64,000 bases of DNA from Elmis aenea. Lineage: Eukaryota; Arthropoda; Insecta; Coleoptera; Elmidae. The stretch is taken from contig OX393582.1 of assembly GCA_947652605.1 (NCBI GenBank), forward strand, positions 10,068,544-10,132,543, written 5' to 3'. Positions 1-12,034 of the stretch are shown here, piece after piece (positions within the stretch are counted from its first letter, which is position 1; every line of letters starts with the position of its first letter). Position numbers and translations under genes: made by a program. The notes under the pieces are model-generated. The model ran no database searches, had not been told where the DNA came from, and saw only the letters and a program-made list of their open reading frames with translations.

Positions 1-96
1 ACAACCGTTTTTTTTCGTAAAAATAAATCGTTATAAAAATAAAGTTCTCGATATCGGTTAACCGTTAACCAAATTTTTTTTCGTTTTCGAGCCCTA
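1..96. mobile_element. hAT-type element, right end only
   Basis: The window opens inside a DNA transposon. Its end reads CGAGCCCTA (inverted, TAGGGCTCG) at 88-96, preceded by GGTTAACCGTTAACC at 55-70, a short palindromic subterminal repeat. The next 8 bases (97-104, GTCATAAT) fit the hAT target duplication pattern nTnnnnAn. The left end lies outside the window, so the duplication cannot be confirmed. The family assignment is inferred from the end and its likeness to the TAGGG-ended elements at 5331 and 41372. Confidence 0.45.
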
Positions 97-681
97 GTCA
101 TAATACAGTTCATCGAACTGTTTTTTACCTTTTCGTATTCTTTTATTTTCAAACTTAATCTGTATGTTCCATAATTTTGCTAAATTAACTACAGTTGTTA
201 ACACAAATTGAAATAATTTCTCAACTTGACCACATTTTCATAAGCTAAGTGCTAAAAATGAGAGACCTTTTGTAAATGGTAATTTTGTTATTCCAATAAT
301 GTGAAAACCCTATTTCATGGAATTAAATATTTTGTTTGGATAACTATATGAAATACTGTTATAACATTTCCTTTCTTTTAACATATTACGTCATTTCGTT
401 CACGTATATTTTCTGAAATTAAAATGATTTTTGAAAGTGCGTGAAGCAAATCGTAATGAAATCGCAAAGCGAACAACGTAACAGTTCTTGAAGACCAGCG
501 AGTATTGTTCAAACATTTTGAAGTTTTTTTTTTGCTTTGAGAAACAGACAAGCCCATTTTTTAATAGTATTAGCAATATGTTCATAAATGCTTTTAAAGA
601 AACCGAAAAATGTTTTAACTTTAAGGACACTAATTAACATATCGATAATTACTAAATTTAAATTATGCTCCTCTCAATATA
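97..681. other. No gene recognised
   Basis: AT-rich DNA with short chance open frames on both strands. No protein family, RNA gene or repeat boundary was seen. Confidence 0.5.
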
Positions 682-1305
682 CAGGGTGTGTAAAAATTGG
701 CGGAAGCGCTACACGTGGCGATCTTCTTCGTAAAATTCTAAGTCGAAAATCTTTATACGAAAATGTTGTACCATGCTTGCTGTGTCTGCAAGGTCCTCAA
801 AGTTTTGACATTTAGTCCTTTAATAAGCGTTATTATTTAATACTTGCAAATGAAAAAGCTGCAATTTGGAATAAAAATAAATTTAGAATAGTATTTTTTC
901 ATAGATATTGTGTTCTTCCTTTTAAAAATTGGTGTTGAAAATATGTAAATCACTGACTTGAATGAAAATAATACATATGGCAACATTGTCATTAGCTGTC
1001 ATCTCTGTTTTTCTTGTAATTATTTCTAGTTTGTGTTTTACGATACCCAAAAGTTTGCAGCTATGTTTACGAACTGAAGGCTTTCAGTTCGAACAAAAAT
1101 TGTAAATACCTAAGTAAAATTTGCTGATAAAAAAATGTCCAAACGCAAATCAATGTATGCAATGTTGCCAATTTTTTTTTTTCTTTAAATGGTTCCTGAG
1201 GCCATAGGAAGCATGGTACAACATTTTTGTATTAAGATTTTCGACTTGGAATTTTACGAAGAACATCGTCAAGTGTAGCGCTTCCGCCAATTTCTACACA
1301 CCCTG
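682..1305. mobile_element. Foldback MITE, CAGGGTGTGT ends, TA target site
   Basis: The left arm (682-about 790) and right arm (about 1190-1305) are inverted copies differing at only a few positions. Both begin CAGGGTGTGTA and run through GGCGGAAGCGCTACAC and GTTGTACCATGCTT. TA flanks both ends (680-681 and 1306-1307), which fits Tc1/mariner-type integration. The central 400 bp encode nothing recognisable. Open frames in the arms are mirror shadows. Confidence 0.8.
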
Positions 1306-1307
1306 TA

Positions 1308-2672
1308 TAAAGCGCATTTAGTACCCTGTATACATTTTTTTGCAGTCCCTTATATGCCCCCTTTATTGTATTTGCGGCACCGTCGCCGTCGTATGCTTGA
1401 CCTCCCAAATTGTTTATGTTTAAATAATTTTCATTCATAAAATGTATTAGGACATTTTGTTATGTTTTCGCGTTTTGATGTTCTATGTTTATGGATCCTA
1501 AAAATGCCTCATTAATTTCAAATGCAGTATTTTTTCTGTTTTCTTCTTTAACCTAAGATATCGAATTATCTAGAATGTTTAACTAATCTATTTAAGCAAT
1601 GTCTTAGGTACTGTCAAGTATTATTGAAAAAAAAAGGAGGAAGCACTTCCTTCATTTAGAATTTTTTTCTTGACTTCAGAAAATGTTCTATTCACTGCGT
1701 GCGTTTATTGTTGAATTGAAATAAAAACATTGCATAAAAATTTGTGTGTATGTGCGCGTGCGTGCGTGTGTTCTCTCATATTCAAAAATATTCTTAAAAT
1801 TTCTTTATTTCGTACATTTAAAAAAATTTCTCGGTTGACACAACCAGCGATCATTTACACCTCGCATCTACCCCAAGACAAAAACTTTATAAGAAGGGCC
1901 CATCAAATCTTGCTACGCCACTGCTATTTACCTAGCTTTTACAGTTGGCCATGAAAACCGATTGCAAGCGATAATTTAATAATTTTCGATCCGGTTTTGC
2001 GAAACACCCTGTGCTGGTATTTGATTAACACGGCCTTAACTAACGAACACCGCAATTTTTTATTTGAGCAAAAACATTAGCACTTGCATTTTTTACTCGG
2101 AAGCAAATAATGCACAAGGTTCGTTGAAAATAACGCTGTTTGCTATTAGACTAAGTCTGCAGTACAGAGGGGTTGATTTAATGGAGATATGACGTATTCA
2201 TTCCAACCCTCGCGTAGTTAGCACGTGCCGGGGTAACTTTGGTTTTCCAATTAACACCAGATGTTAATACTGGCATTTTTCGTTAATCAACGGTACACTA
2301 TTTTACTTTGGTAATACGAAATGGACACATAAATTGCATCTGCTCAAAATGACACGTCTGTTTATTTTTAATACACAGTGACTTATGTTTTAAACATTAA
2401 AACATCCGAACTACTGTTATATTAGACTTTCAAATTAGCTTTGATAGTATAATGGGCACTGACCACTACCTTTTATGTATATTTAAAGCGACAGATCAAA
2501 TAATGAGTTGTGAACACGCATAATGTAGTACGCATTAATAACATGCGAGCATGTTAAGCGGGTTAAAAAGGCAAACGTTTTGCTGTATGTAAATTACTGT
2601 AATTCATCGTCGTTTATTTAAATATTTTTGAACTCCAGGCTCGCACCAGGTGTTCAATACAGTACCTCGCAG
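1308..2672. other. No gene recognised; short TG/CG microsatellite
   Basis: Nothing is identifiable except an impure alternating TG/CG tract at 1743-1771. The last bases (about 2636-2672) lead directly into the tandem array. Confidence 0.5.
1743..1771. repeat. Impure (TG)n/(CG)n microsatellite
   Basis: About 29 bp of alternating purine-pyrimidine (TGTGTATGTGCGCGTGCGTG and on), the only such tract noticed in the region. Confidence 0.7.
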
Positions 2673-5298
2673 GTTTGTATCTTGGTGGTGACGTTTAAAA
2701 AGTTTGCCGCCTGGCATAGAAACCAGGGATGGGGAGTCGGAGTTGAAGTTGGGAGTCGGGAGTCGAGGAATCGAAGCTATTTTGGGGAGTCGGGATTAGG
2801 AAAAACTACCGATTTCCGACTCTTTCTTGATTAAGTTTTTTTTCGAGGATGACAATAAAATGAAAAATTACAATGTTTGTATCTTGGTGGTGACGTTTAA
2901 AAAGTTTGCCGCCTGGCATAGAAACCAGGGATGGGAAGTCGGAGTTGAAGTTGGGAGTCGGGAGTCGAGGAATCGAAGCTATTTTGGGGAGTCGGGATTA
3001 GGAAAAACTACCGATTTCCGACTCTTTCTTGATTAAGTTTTTTTTCGAGGATGACAATAAAATGAAAAATTACAATGTTTGTATCTTGGTGGTGACGTTT
3101 AAAAAGTTTGCCGCCTGGCATAGAAACCAGGGATGGGGAGTCGGAGTTGAAGTTGGGAGTCGGGAGTCGAGGAATCGAAGCTATTTTGGGGAGTCGGGAT
3201 TAGGAAAAACTACCGATTTCCGACTCTTTCTTGATTAAGTTTTTTTTCGAGGATGACAATAAAATGAAAAATTACAATGTTTGTATCTTGGTGGTGACGT
3301 TTAAAAAGTTTGCCGCCTGGCATAGAAACCAGGGATGGGGAGTCGGAGTTGAAGTTGGGAGTCGGGAGTCGAGGAATCGAAGCTATTTTGGGGAGTCGGG
3401 ATTAGGAAAAACTACCGATTTCCGACTCTTTCTTGATTAAGTTTTTTTTCGAGGATGACAATAAAATGAAAAATTACAATGTTTGTATCTTGGTGGTGAC
3501 GTTTAATAAGTTTGCCGCCTGGCATAGAAACCAGGGATGGGAAGTCGGAGTTGAAGTTGGGAGTCGGGAGTCGAGGAATCGAAGCTATTTTGGGGAGTCG
3601 GGATTAGGAAAAACTACCGATTTCCGACTCTTTCTTGATTAAGTTTTTTTTCGAGGATGACAATAAAATGAAAAATTACAATGTTTGTATCTTGGTGGTG
3701 ACGTTTAAAAAGTTTGCCGCCTGGCATAGAAACCAGGGATGGGGAGTCGGAGTTGAAGTTGGGAGTCGGGAGTCGAGGAATCGAAGCTATTTTGGGGAGT
3801 CGGGATTAGGAAAAACTACCGATTTCCGACTCTTTCTTGATTAAGTTTTTTTTCGAGGATGACAATAAAATGAAAAATTACAATGTTTGTATCTTGGTGG
3901 TGACGTTTAATAAGTTTGCCGCCTGGCATAGAAACCAGGGATGGGAAGTCGGAGTTGAAGTTGGGAGTCGGGAGTCGAGGAATCGAAGCTATTTTGGGGA
4001 GTCGGGATTAGGAAAAACTACCGATTTCCGACTCTTTCTTGATTAAGTTTTTTTTCGAGGATGACAATAAAATGAAAAATTACAATGTTTGTATCTTGGT
4101 GGTGACGTTTAAAAAGTTTGCCGCCTGGCATAGAAACCAGGGATGGGGAGTCGGAGTTGAAGTTGGGAGTCGGGAGTCGAGGAATCGAAGCTATTTTGGG
4201 GAGTCGGGATTAGGAAAAACTACCGATTTCCGACTCTTTCTTGATTAAGTTTTTTTTCGAGGATGACAATAAAATGAAAAATTACAATGTTTGTATCTTG
4301 GTGGTGACGTTTAAAAAGTTTGCCGCCTGGCATAGAAACCAGGGATGGGAAGTCGGAGTTGAAGTTGGGAGTCGGGAGTCGAGGAATCGAAGCTATTTTG
4401 GGGAGTCGGGATTAGGAAAAACTACCGATTTCCGACTCTTTCTTGATTAAGTTTTTTTTCGAGGATGACAATAAAATGAAAAATTACAATGTTTGTATCT
4501 TGGTGGTGACGTTTAAAAAGTTTGCCGCCTGGCATAGAAACCAGGGATGGGGAGTCGGAGTTGAAGTTGGGAGTCGGGAGTCGAGGAATCGAAGCTATTT
4601 TGGGGAGTCGGGATTAGGAAAAACTACCGATTTCCGACTCTTTCTTGATTAAGTTTTTTTTCGAGGATGACAATAAAATGAAAAATTACAATGTTTGTAT
4701 CTTGGTGGTGACGTTTAATAAGTTTGCCGCCTGGCATAGAAACCAGGGATGGGAAGTCGGAGTTGAAGTTGGGAGTCGGGAGTCGAGGAATCGAAGCTAT
4801 TTTGGGGAGTCGGGATTAGGAAAAACTACCGATTTCCGACTCTTTCTTGATTAAGTTTTTTTTCGAGGATGACAATAAAATGAAAAATTACAATGTTTGT
4901 ATCTTGGTGGTGACGTTTAAAAAGTTTGCCGCCTGGCATAGAAACCAGGGATGGGGAGTCGGAGTTGAAGTTGGGAGTCGGGAGTCGAGGAATCGAAGCT
5001 ATTTTGGGGAGTCGGGATTAGGAAAAACTACCGATTTCCGACTCTTTCTTGATTAAGTTTTTTTTCGAGGATGACAATAAAATGAAAAATTACAATGTTT
5101 GTATCTTGGTGGTGACGTTTAAAAAGTTTGCCGCCTGGCATAGAAACCAGGGATGGGAAGTCGGAGTTAAAGTTGGGAGTCGGGAGTCGAGGAATCGAAG
5201 CTATTTTGGGGAGTCGGGATTAGGAAAAACTACCGATTTCCGACTCTTTCTTGATTAAGTTTTCTTTCGAGGATGACAACAAAATGAAAAATTACGAT
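2673..5298. repeat. Satellite array, 13 units of 202 bp
   Basis: Thirteen direct units, starting at 2673 and every 202 bp after, are nearly identical. Each contains several GGAGTCGG-type motifs and, 51 bp in, CAGGGATGGGGAGTCGG, which looks like a hAT terminal repeat. The units differ mainly at two sites. One is GGGGAGTC versus GGGAAGTC, giving the order G A G G A G A G A G A G A. The other is GTTTAAAAAG versus GTTTAATAAG, with T only in units 5, 7 and 11, all A-type. This indicates a dimeric (404-bp), perhaps tetrameric, higher-order repeat. The 69-codon open frame in each unit lacks an ATG and simply repeats with the period, so no protein is proposed. The final unit has extra changes (5257-5295), as expected at an array edge. 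Confidence 0.97.
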
Positions 5299-5330
5299 TA
5301 AAGTAACACAAACTAGTTTTGTGTGTGAAC

Positions 5331-6157
5331 TATGGTTTCTCATATTTGACCATTTTGCTTGTCCCGGGATTCCGGGAAGAAATCGGCCTTTGTCCCGGGA
5401 TTTCCCGGGATCCCGGGATGTAATAAATTATGTCAATATATTTTTAAATAAATAACCCAAAAAATTAAGGGAACGGTTTATTACTTAAAAACAACTCCAA
5501 GTCATATATGTAATACATTTTGCTCCATGATTATTATAAATAATTCAATAATATTGGTGAGAGAATCATACATTTGGGAATTATACCCTTTATATTGCAA
5601 AATTCATATTTATGAATACAATAATATAATTTTACAATGAATTTTTATAATGTGATTTAAGAAAACAAAGGTGATCTGTGCTTCAGTCAATTAGTATTTT
5701 TCTTAATTTATAAGAAAAAGTCCTGCTGCATAAAATGCTCTCAGTCTCTATTGACGTAGGTGAAATTGTCTTAAGAGCATCTAGCACCAAAGAAACATCG
5801 TTCTCATCAATAAAATTTTATTTATAAGCTATTTTGCTTTGAATTATCAGGGTACACAAAAATAAAACTGTAAAAGTATTTTGAAGATATTAACTTCGTC
5901 ATGTAGACCGGGCTTCTTTGCGCCATACTAAAAGAGAAAAATTATTTTGAAATAAAAATAAAGTTTTTCCATAATTTACTGTAAAGATATTTTAAGTATG
6001 AAATTCTGATAAGTTATGATAGTATTACAAAGATCTTAGCACAAAATAAACGAAAATAACACTTTTTTAAAATCCCGGGAATTCCCGGGACAAAAAGCAT
6101 TTCCCGGGAAATATAAAATAGCTTAAAATGGACCGGGATCCCGGGAAAGAAACCCTA
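5331..6157. mobile_element. Non-autonomous hAT, TCCCGGGA subterminal repeats
   Basis: The ends are TATGGTTTCTC (left) and GAAACCCTA (right; inverted TAGGGTTTC). Both subterminal regions are packed with the palindrome TCCCGGGA and variants (5362-5419 and 6071-6146). The flanks GTGTGAAC (5323-5330) and GGTGAAC (6158-6164) look like an 8-bp duplication that has lost one base. A related copy lies at 41372-42881. A related but uninterrupted version of the target repeat is present near 18748. No coding capacity is left. Confidence 0.85.
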
Positions 6158-6385
6158 GGTGAACGTCCAATTTTTATCTGCAAAAATTACCTGACTGGAT
6201 GTGAAACACGGCAGGGTTAGTTCTGTAGCCAACCAAATCTTTATCCGTGTTGACATTTTAAAGTTTTCAAAAGCCGATAGGGCCTTTATTTTGAAGTTGT
6301 TAAGGTCAAGGTATGTAGAAATATGGTTCATGTTGAAACTTTTCTAATGAAATTTTATTGTTTAAGTGTTACTTAGAAACAAAGA
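6158..6385. repeat. Dispersed repeat X, copy A (right part)
   Basis: Homologous to 18745-19010: both run from GTGAAYGTCCAATTTTTA through GGGTTAGTTCTGTAG, AAAGTTTTCAAAAGCC and AAGGTCAAGG. The left part of this copy (about 5283-5330, ending ACACAAACTAG...GTGAAC) is split off by the hAT at 5331-6157. Copy B has about 45 extra bases after GACTGGAT. The class of the repeat is unknown. Confidence 0.8.
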
Positions 6386-8064
6386 TAATTAAATTTTTTA
6401 AGCGAAAACCATAGCTGACTATGACATTAGTAAAAGATTGTTTTTTTGCTATGTGAATAAAAATCATTATAGCAATGTTATAACTTTTACCCAAAATAAT
6501 AACATTGTCCTGTGAACCTTTTTGAGTTTTTGTTATCTCCATTATTTATTAAATGTTTTGTAAATTAGTTGAATGTTAAATTCATCTTGATCATTTGTTA
6601 GGTACGTCTAATAATCAGCAAAATAAAGTTAAAAAATTAAGTTTGTTATTGGTCAACAAACTAGCATTTACAATATTAGGTAATTAATATTTTTCTACTT
6701 AAATTGTTATTGTTTTGCATAACAAAACCAAGTTTTGTTTTGTGTCGTGGCATCCTAGTTTTTCAGGATATTGTTTTTACGTTTAAGTTGACCAGTCGTC
6801 AAGATATACTCGTACATGTCATTAAGAAAAAAAAAAACTTTTTTTTTAATTGTTTCAGCTAACAATTCCTATACGTACAAAAAAAAGCAGATACTTACTA
6901 GGAGTATATATTTTATGTATTCTTTAAATTTTGTAAAAATAATTTGCTTCGGTTTGTCCGTTTAGGAATGCAATTGATTCGATTGGATTAAAATTTATTG
7001 GTTAAAATGGACACACAGCGTCACAGAAACAGCTTAAAATATCCAATTTAAATGATAATTAGTGTTTTAAATGTACGCATCACTTACGTTGGAATTTTTT
7101 TATTAGCCGAATCCATAGACATTTATATTTATATTTCAATCGATGCGTTATTTGGCTCGTGCAAATATAGATGTTGCCGCAAACTAATTGGTAAATGGCA
7201 TTTCCAGCTATAGCTCAAAACGATTTAATTTATTGCCGAAATAAATTAGACACATGCAAATTTATAATCGCGCAAAATTAAATAACTGGACGGATACAAC
7301 TGACGAGTTTATAACGCGTGCATAATTCAGTAGGGGAATTATATCAAATCCATGAATTTTTCCATGGACATTAACATTATAAATTATTTATGTTCATGAC
7401 GCGTATTAATAAACGATTATGCTCGTGTTTATTTAGAAGCTGTTGCAGTGGTTTATCGACTGGTGTACATCTGCAAGCAGCTGTTAAAATAAAGTTTACA
7501 CTAGCTATGTAGTTCGAACGTGTGTTCATGTGTTTCCTTTTTTTTAAGTGCTGTGACATGAGTGTTTATTTACCGGTGTCATCAGCCTAGGGGATTATTA
7601 GCTTATAAAGCTTAAAGGTTATCAGTCATTTATTGTATACTAACCACATAATTTAATTAAATTTACGTTCAATACGTTAACTTAAAGCTTGTTTACTAGA
7701 ATTTTGTTAAAATTGCAGTTTAAACTTCTTGTTGTTGCATGCTACTCTAGTGTTTTATAATGATTTTTCTTCGTTTTATGGCACCAAAATTAATAAACTA
7801 AACTGTATATCGTTTTTTTTTTTTTTTAGGAAACAAAATGAATTTGTTTTATAAGTCAAAGCCAAATTTGTGTATTATTTTAGAATCTATACAATAAACA
7901 AACAATTCGATGTCGTCATTGTATATTACATCTCGAATGTGTTTTTCTTGCAATAGAGATATTTAAATTTTAAATATTTAGTATCAGTTCTTTGTCGGTA
8001 TTTTGTATAGTATAGATTTTGTTCGAAAGTTATTCGGAAAAAACTGTTTGCTTTATTTTCTATA
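6386..8064. other. No gene recognised
   Basis: AT-rich DNA with homopolymer runs (around 6829-6846 and 7810-7828). No coding, RNA or transposon signature was found. Confidence 0.5.
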
Positions 8065-8970
8065 GGGAGACCGGGGATGAAACTAACACGGGTAGGTTGT
8101 AAAAAGCCTAAAGTTTCTTTAATTCTTGTTATTGTTGCCCTAGGCGCTTGTGTTGTTTATTTACATCCACCTCTATCTACATTGCTAGTTTTCATCTGTC
8201 ATAGAGGTCAAGTTTTTGCCAGCCAGAGTCACTATTTTCCGCCTAAAAGTTAATGCGTTGTGTCACCCGTCGAGCGACTTTTAGGCGATCTCTAAAAGAG
8301 GAACAAAAAAGTATCTAGATTATTATGTTCTAAAATTTGTTGGCTATTGGTGGATGCAATACAATTTGACGTTGGAATCGTGGATTCTCTCCAATTTGTT
8401 TAGTGTTCACTTGAGGTCAAAAGTAACAGTGTTACAACCAACCCCAATCAATGTTTTCACTTGCAAATGTTCACTCTTAGCACATAATAGGTGGTTTTCT
8501 TCGTAGATGAGAACATACAAAAGTTGTTGGACTAATTTTCCAATTTGTTGTATCTTTTTGTTTCACATTTTTGAATATTGATATTGTTCACTTATCATTT
8601 TGTATTGTACCAAACTTTTTTTTTAAATTTTTAAATTTTGCTAATGTTTATTTTGGAATCAAATAGTAATTTTGTTGCTAAATACTAATATATTTATTTA
8701 CCCACTACTTATGAGCTGTGTAAATTATTTTGCCGTTACAATGACCCCGATCTTTGTTACTTTTAGCCCCAACGTTGAGATTGGTAGTAACAGCTGTCTT
8801 ACTACAGAAAAAAAATCTTACATATGCTTCACAAAACATATGAAATAATTATTTTGGAAGAAAGACAATTGTCTAATCTATCATTAAATCAGTTTGAATG
8901 TAAAAAACCTGTTATACTCTATGAGAAATTAAATAAAAACAAAAAGTTTTTACTTTCATCTCGTTCTCCC
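8065..8970. mobile_element. pogo-type MITE, family 1, copy A
   Basis: Ends GGGAGACCGGGGAT and (inverted) GGGAGAACGAGAT, flanked by TA at 8063-8064 and 8971-8972. It aligns along its length with 34033-35354 and 49260-50571 but lacks their nested insertion, so it keeps the simpler structure. Motifs resembling the end (AAAAGTAAC next to CCCC/GGGG, with GTTACAA) recur inside, for example around 8414-8450 and 8735-8795. The pogo/Tigger label is inferred from the TA target and from the GGGG-ended relatives that carry transposase relics. Confidence 0.75.
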
Positions 8971-9435
8971 TATTGATATCAGAAAACTAAATACACCTTT
9001 TTACAGCAACTTTTTATTCTCCATACGCTGATCCAATTAGATTTTATATCAGACATTTTGTCTACTTTAGACCCTTTTTAAATTAATAATACCTATCTTT
9101 TAGGCGCCATGTTATTTTAAGCCACGATTTTCATAAATTTAGCGAATGTACTGTTAAATTAATAGAAGCAGTGACAAGACTAAGTAGTTTAAAAATTTTG
9201 CTACAGTTTGGATAATATGCAACGCTAATTTTGTGAAAAAGTTGTCGTTTTTGGATATTTTCCAGTTAAATTGCAAACTACACCGATTCTATAATTTATC
9301 ATTGTAATATAGAATTCTTAGGATTACCTTTAAATAATAATCTTCATTGTACCTGGTAAAAAAGATGATGATGGTCTACAAATGATGAAACTTCTGACAG
9401 AAATTCTAATTAGACTAGCCAACGGGAAAAAAATT
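8971..9435. other. No gene recognised
   Basis: AT-rich spacer between the MITE and the RTE fragment. Confidence 0.5.
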
Positions 9436-9793
9436 CTTCTTTTTCTTTTTCGTTCTTCCATTTTAGGCCATGCTTCTTCGGTTTTGTCCTTATATTGGGG
9501 CTAGGTTGTCACTCCATCTTTTTCTGGGCCATCCTAAGCTTCGTCTGCCATTGGGAGATTTTTCTGACGATTTTAACCAACATGTTGTCTGCCATTTGAC
9601 TAATATGTTGATACCATTGTTTTTTGCGTTCCAACACCCATTTATTTATGTTTTCTACCTAGCAGGAATGTCTGATTTCATTTCCTTCTCTGTGTCTAGT
9701 TGTGTTTTTCCTGCAATACGCCTTAGTATTTTCATTTCCGTAGTCTTCATAAGTTGTTCAGGTTTAGATGTACTTGGTCGTGTTTCTGATGAG
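9436..9793 (-). pseudogene. RTE-like non-LTR retrotransposon, C-terminal tail
   Basis: Read on the minus strand, this gives the C-terminal tail of an insect endonuclease/reverse-transcriptase polyprotein. It begins TRPSTSKPEQLMKTTEMK and continues ILRRIAGKTQLD, then, after a frameshift, INEWVLERKKQWYQHISQM, then remnants of the GR(S)IGRPRKRW-like end. Several stops and frameshifts break it. The 3' side (9436-9455 on +) is CTTTTTC-rich, consistent with a purine-rich 3' tail. The endonuclease and reverse transcriptase core are absent, as expected for a 5'-truncated copy. The match to the family is from memory of its conserved tail. Confidence 0.8.
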
Positions 9794-9903
9794 TAAGTTG
9801 GTAAAATTTAAAAACTTTAATAGCTCTTGCAAAATAAAAATTATCCAACCCTAAATAAAATATCAATATATCAATATATTACCTGGATAAACGACTTTTG
9901 CGC

Positions 9904-9928
9904 ATTAGTAAAGTAATGCTTTACTAAT
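9904..9928. repeat. Short perfect hairpin
   Basis: ATTAGTAAAG and its exact inverse CTTTACTAAT are separated by 5 bp. Function unknown; may be chance in AT-rich DNA. Confidence 0.6.
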
Positions 9929-10921
9929 CTCAGTGGATTAAAAAATGTTCCAAACTGGATCTTTGTTAAATTGTGTATCGCGCTATGAATTTTGATTCTG
10001 AGCCTTTTTACTGATAAAAAGTTGTATCGCAACTTTCAAGACTTGAATATGTCAAATTTTAAAGTGCACTTAAATTGGGCTTTAGGTTAACTAAAGGAAA
10101 AGCCTTAATATTAATTTAAAAGTCGAACTTTTTTAAACATTTTTTTAATTTAGCATACATATTTTTTTGCCTTTGTCTTGCCATGTTCGTCTAGAAGTGC
10201 AAAACTAACTTCATTGTTTAATTCTAACTTGGCAGCATTTATCGGACAACAAGCTTTCCACACTTTGTTATCTGTGGTGAAGTCTTGTCTTTTACATTTC
10301 ATCGCTTCTCAGTCTAATCTGTCTTCGGCTGCTAATAGTTCCAACGTCTTGTCGAAGATTGAAAATTGAACGGTTGGTCGTGATAAGTAATTATTCGTCT
10401 GAAAGCGATCTCATTTAGTCGATTCTTTATCGTCTGGGTAAAAAAAAAACTTGTCTGAAGCTTTATGTAATAATGAACTGCAGTCAAGGAGATGCTCGGT
10501 AATTGATCATCTGTGGAATAGTTGGCAGTAATTGATCTACTACAATCTACATCCTCTTGTACGTCATTTTGCTCCAGATTTTTCCTTAAGCAAGCTCAAT
10601 TAATATTATAAATATGGATGTGCGTACATCAATGCATTTCGATGTTATTCAAAATACGTTAAAGGAAATACAACTGATTAGACAATTGTAGTTTTTTCTA
10701 TGGAATAACAGTATTTTTCTACTATCACTAATATAAATGACTCTTACCGTACAGCCTGCATGCACAGTAAGTGAGTTATAACGCACGGTAAGTAAAATGT
10801 CTAGAAATCTGAGGTAGACTTACCTCAAAATTGACAAGGCAAAGTAATTATATGTGTATATTAGCCAAAAATCTGTTAAAATCGTCGGTATTATGTGATC
10901 GTAGAAAAAGTATGCAACATA

Positions 10922-10993
10922 ACACGAGTTAAAAAGCAATTACGCACGCGCCGCTCCGCGGCTCCTTGCGCATTTTTTCCACTCGTGCGTAAT
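10922..10993. repeat. CpG-rich imperfect palindrome
   Basis: CACGAGTTAAAAA (10923-10935) is mirrored by the inverse of TTTTTTCCACTCGTG (10973-10987). Between them lies CGCGCCGCTCCGCGGC, a CpG cluster standing out from AT-rich surroundings. Probably a small mobile-element fragment; the CACGAGT motif also occurs in the palindrome at 25576-25733. Confidence 0.5.
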
Positions 10994-12034
10994 ATGTTTC
11001 TTTCATCTCTTATTATGTTATATACTATTACCAAGTAACCAATTCTTTTTTAAATTTAATTATAAAGCCTTTTTTTGTTTGGAAAATATTCAATAGGTTT
11101 CTTCGCAGATTCAGTGTTTTGCATTATAGCTTTTTTTAAAAGTATTTTAGATGTAAAAGTCTTCTGTGAAATACGGTTTAAATGCCAACGGGTTAAAATT
11201 TGTTCATTTCCTGCAAACTAGTGTAATGCGACTAGCCTCTTATCAATTATTTCTCCTCATACTCAACTTTAGATTAGACTGATATATTATTCATCAAGCA
11301 TCACCAGTATTCAATAATTTACAGCTCATTTTCAATTGATTGTGCTTTGTCGTTCTGTCGGATCATCTGGGGCGCTTTCCTTTGTAGATTATTGAAAGTA
11401 ATCTGTTTACTTTGTCAAACGTTATCGCCTCTCAAATTGCAGCAAAGATTAAACTGTTCTGCCATTTATTAGTCTATCACTAGAATCAATAGGTTAGAGT
11501 TGAAACGCAAGATTAGATTGTAGTTAATCGTCAGTTAGGGATAATTTAAAGCTCACTTTTGTGTTTGTGTATCTCTTTGACGTAGGTGTTACGTACTGTT
11601 GACGTCTTTTTGTGATTTGATATTTGTAGCAGATATAATCCCCTTTCAGGAATGAAATGAATTTACCTATAGCCTCCAATAATTAAATTACTATAATAAT
11701 ATTGTCACTTGGAGATTAAATTTTAGTTTTTTTATTTTTCTGTGACTCAAAAGACATTTTTTTTGCAATAATATGCAGTCATAACTTTAATAACGTGTTT
11801 TAAAGCAATAAAATTGTGAGAAATGTTTAAAGTAATAATCGAATAACTTTAAAATGATTTTCTTTGGTCAACTTCCATTATTTTACAGTAGGTCAACAAA
11901 TTAATAATTAATAAAATGTAGAGTAAGTATTGTTATGTAGGGGAAAGTTGCCTAGATTGGATCAATATTTATATTTTAATGTATTAAAAGATTTAGTGTG
12001 GGTTTTATAAGAATCTAAAAATATTTCTGTTTTA

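Larger units (their letters stand above)
9794..12034. other. No gene recognised
   Basis: Mostly AT-rich. It contains a small hairpin (9904-9928) and a CpG-rich inverted segment (10922-10993). A 63-codon serine-rich open frame at 10178-10369 matches nothing known to me and has no supporting splice or polyadenylation signals. Confidence 0.45.

Noticed and set aside
2628..5258. Thirteen near-identical 68-69-codon open frames, one per satellite unit
   Set aside because: They begin at non-ATG codons, end at the same stop in every unit and follow from the 202-bp period; no known domain. Treated as a by-product of the tandem repeat.
9470..9796. 108-codon + strand open frame, the longest in the window
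   Set aside because: It is the antisense shadow of the minus-strand RTE C-terminal relic.
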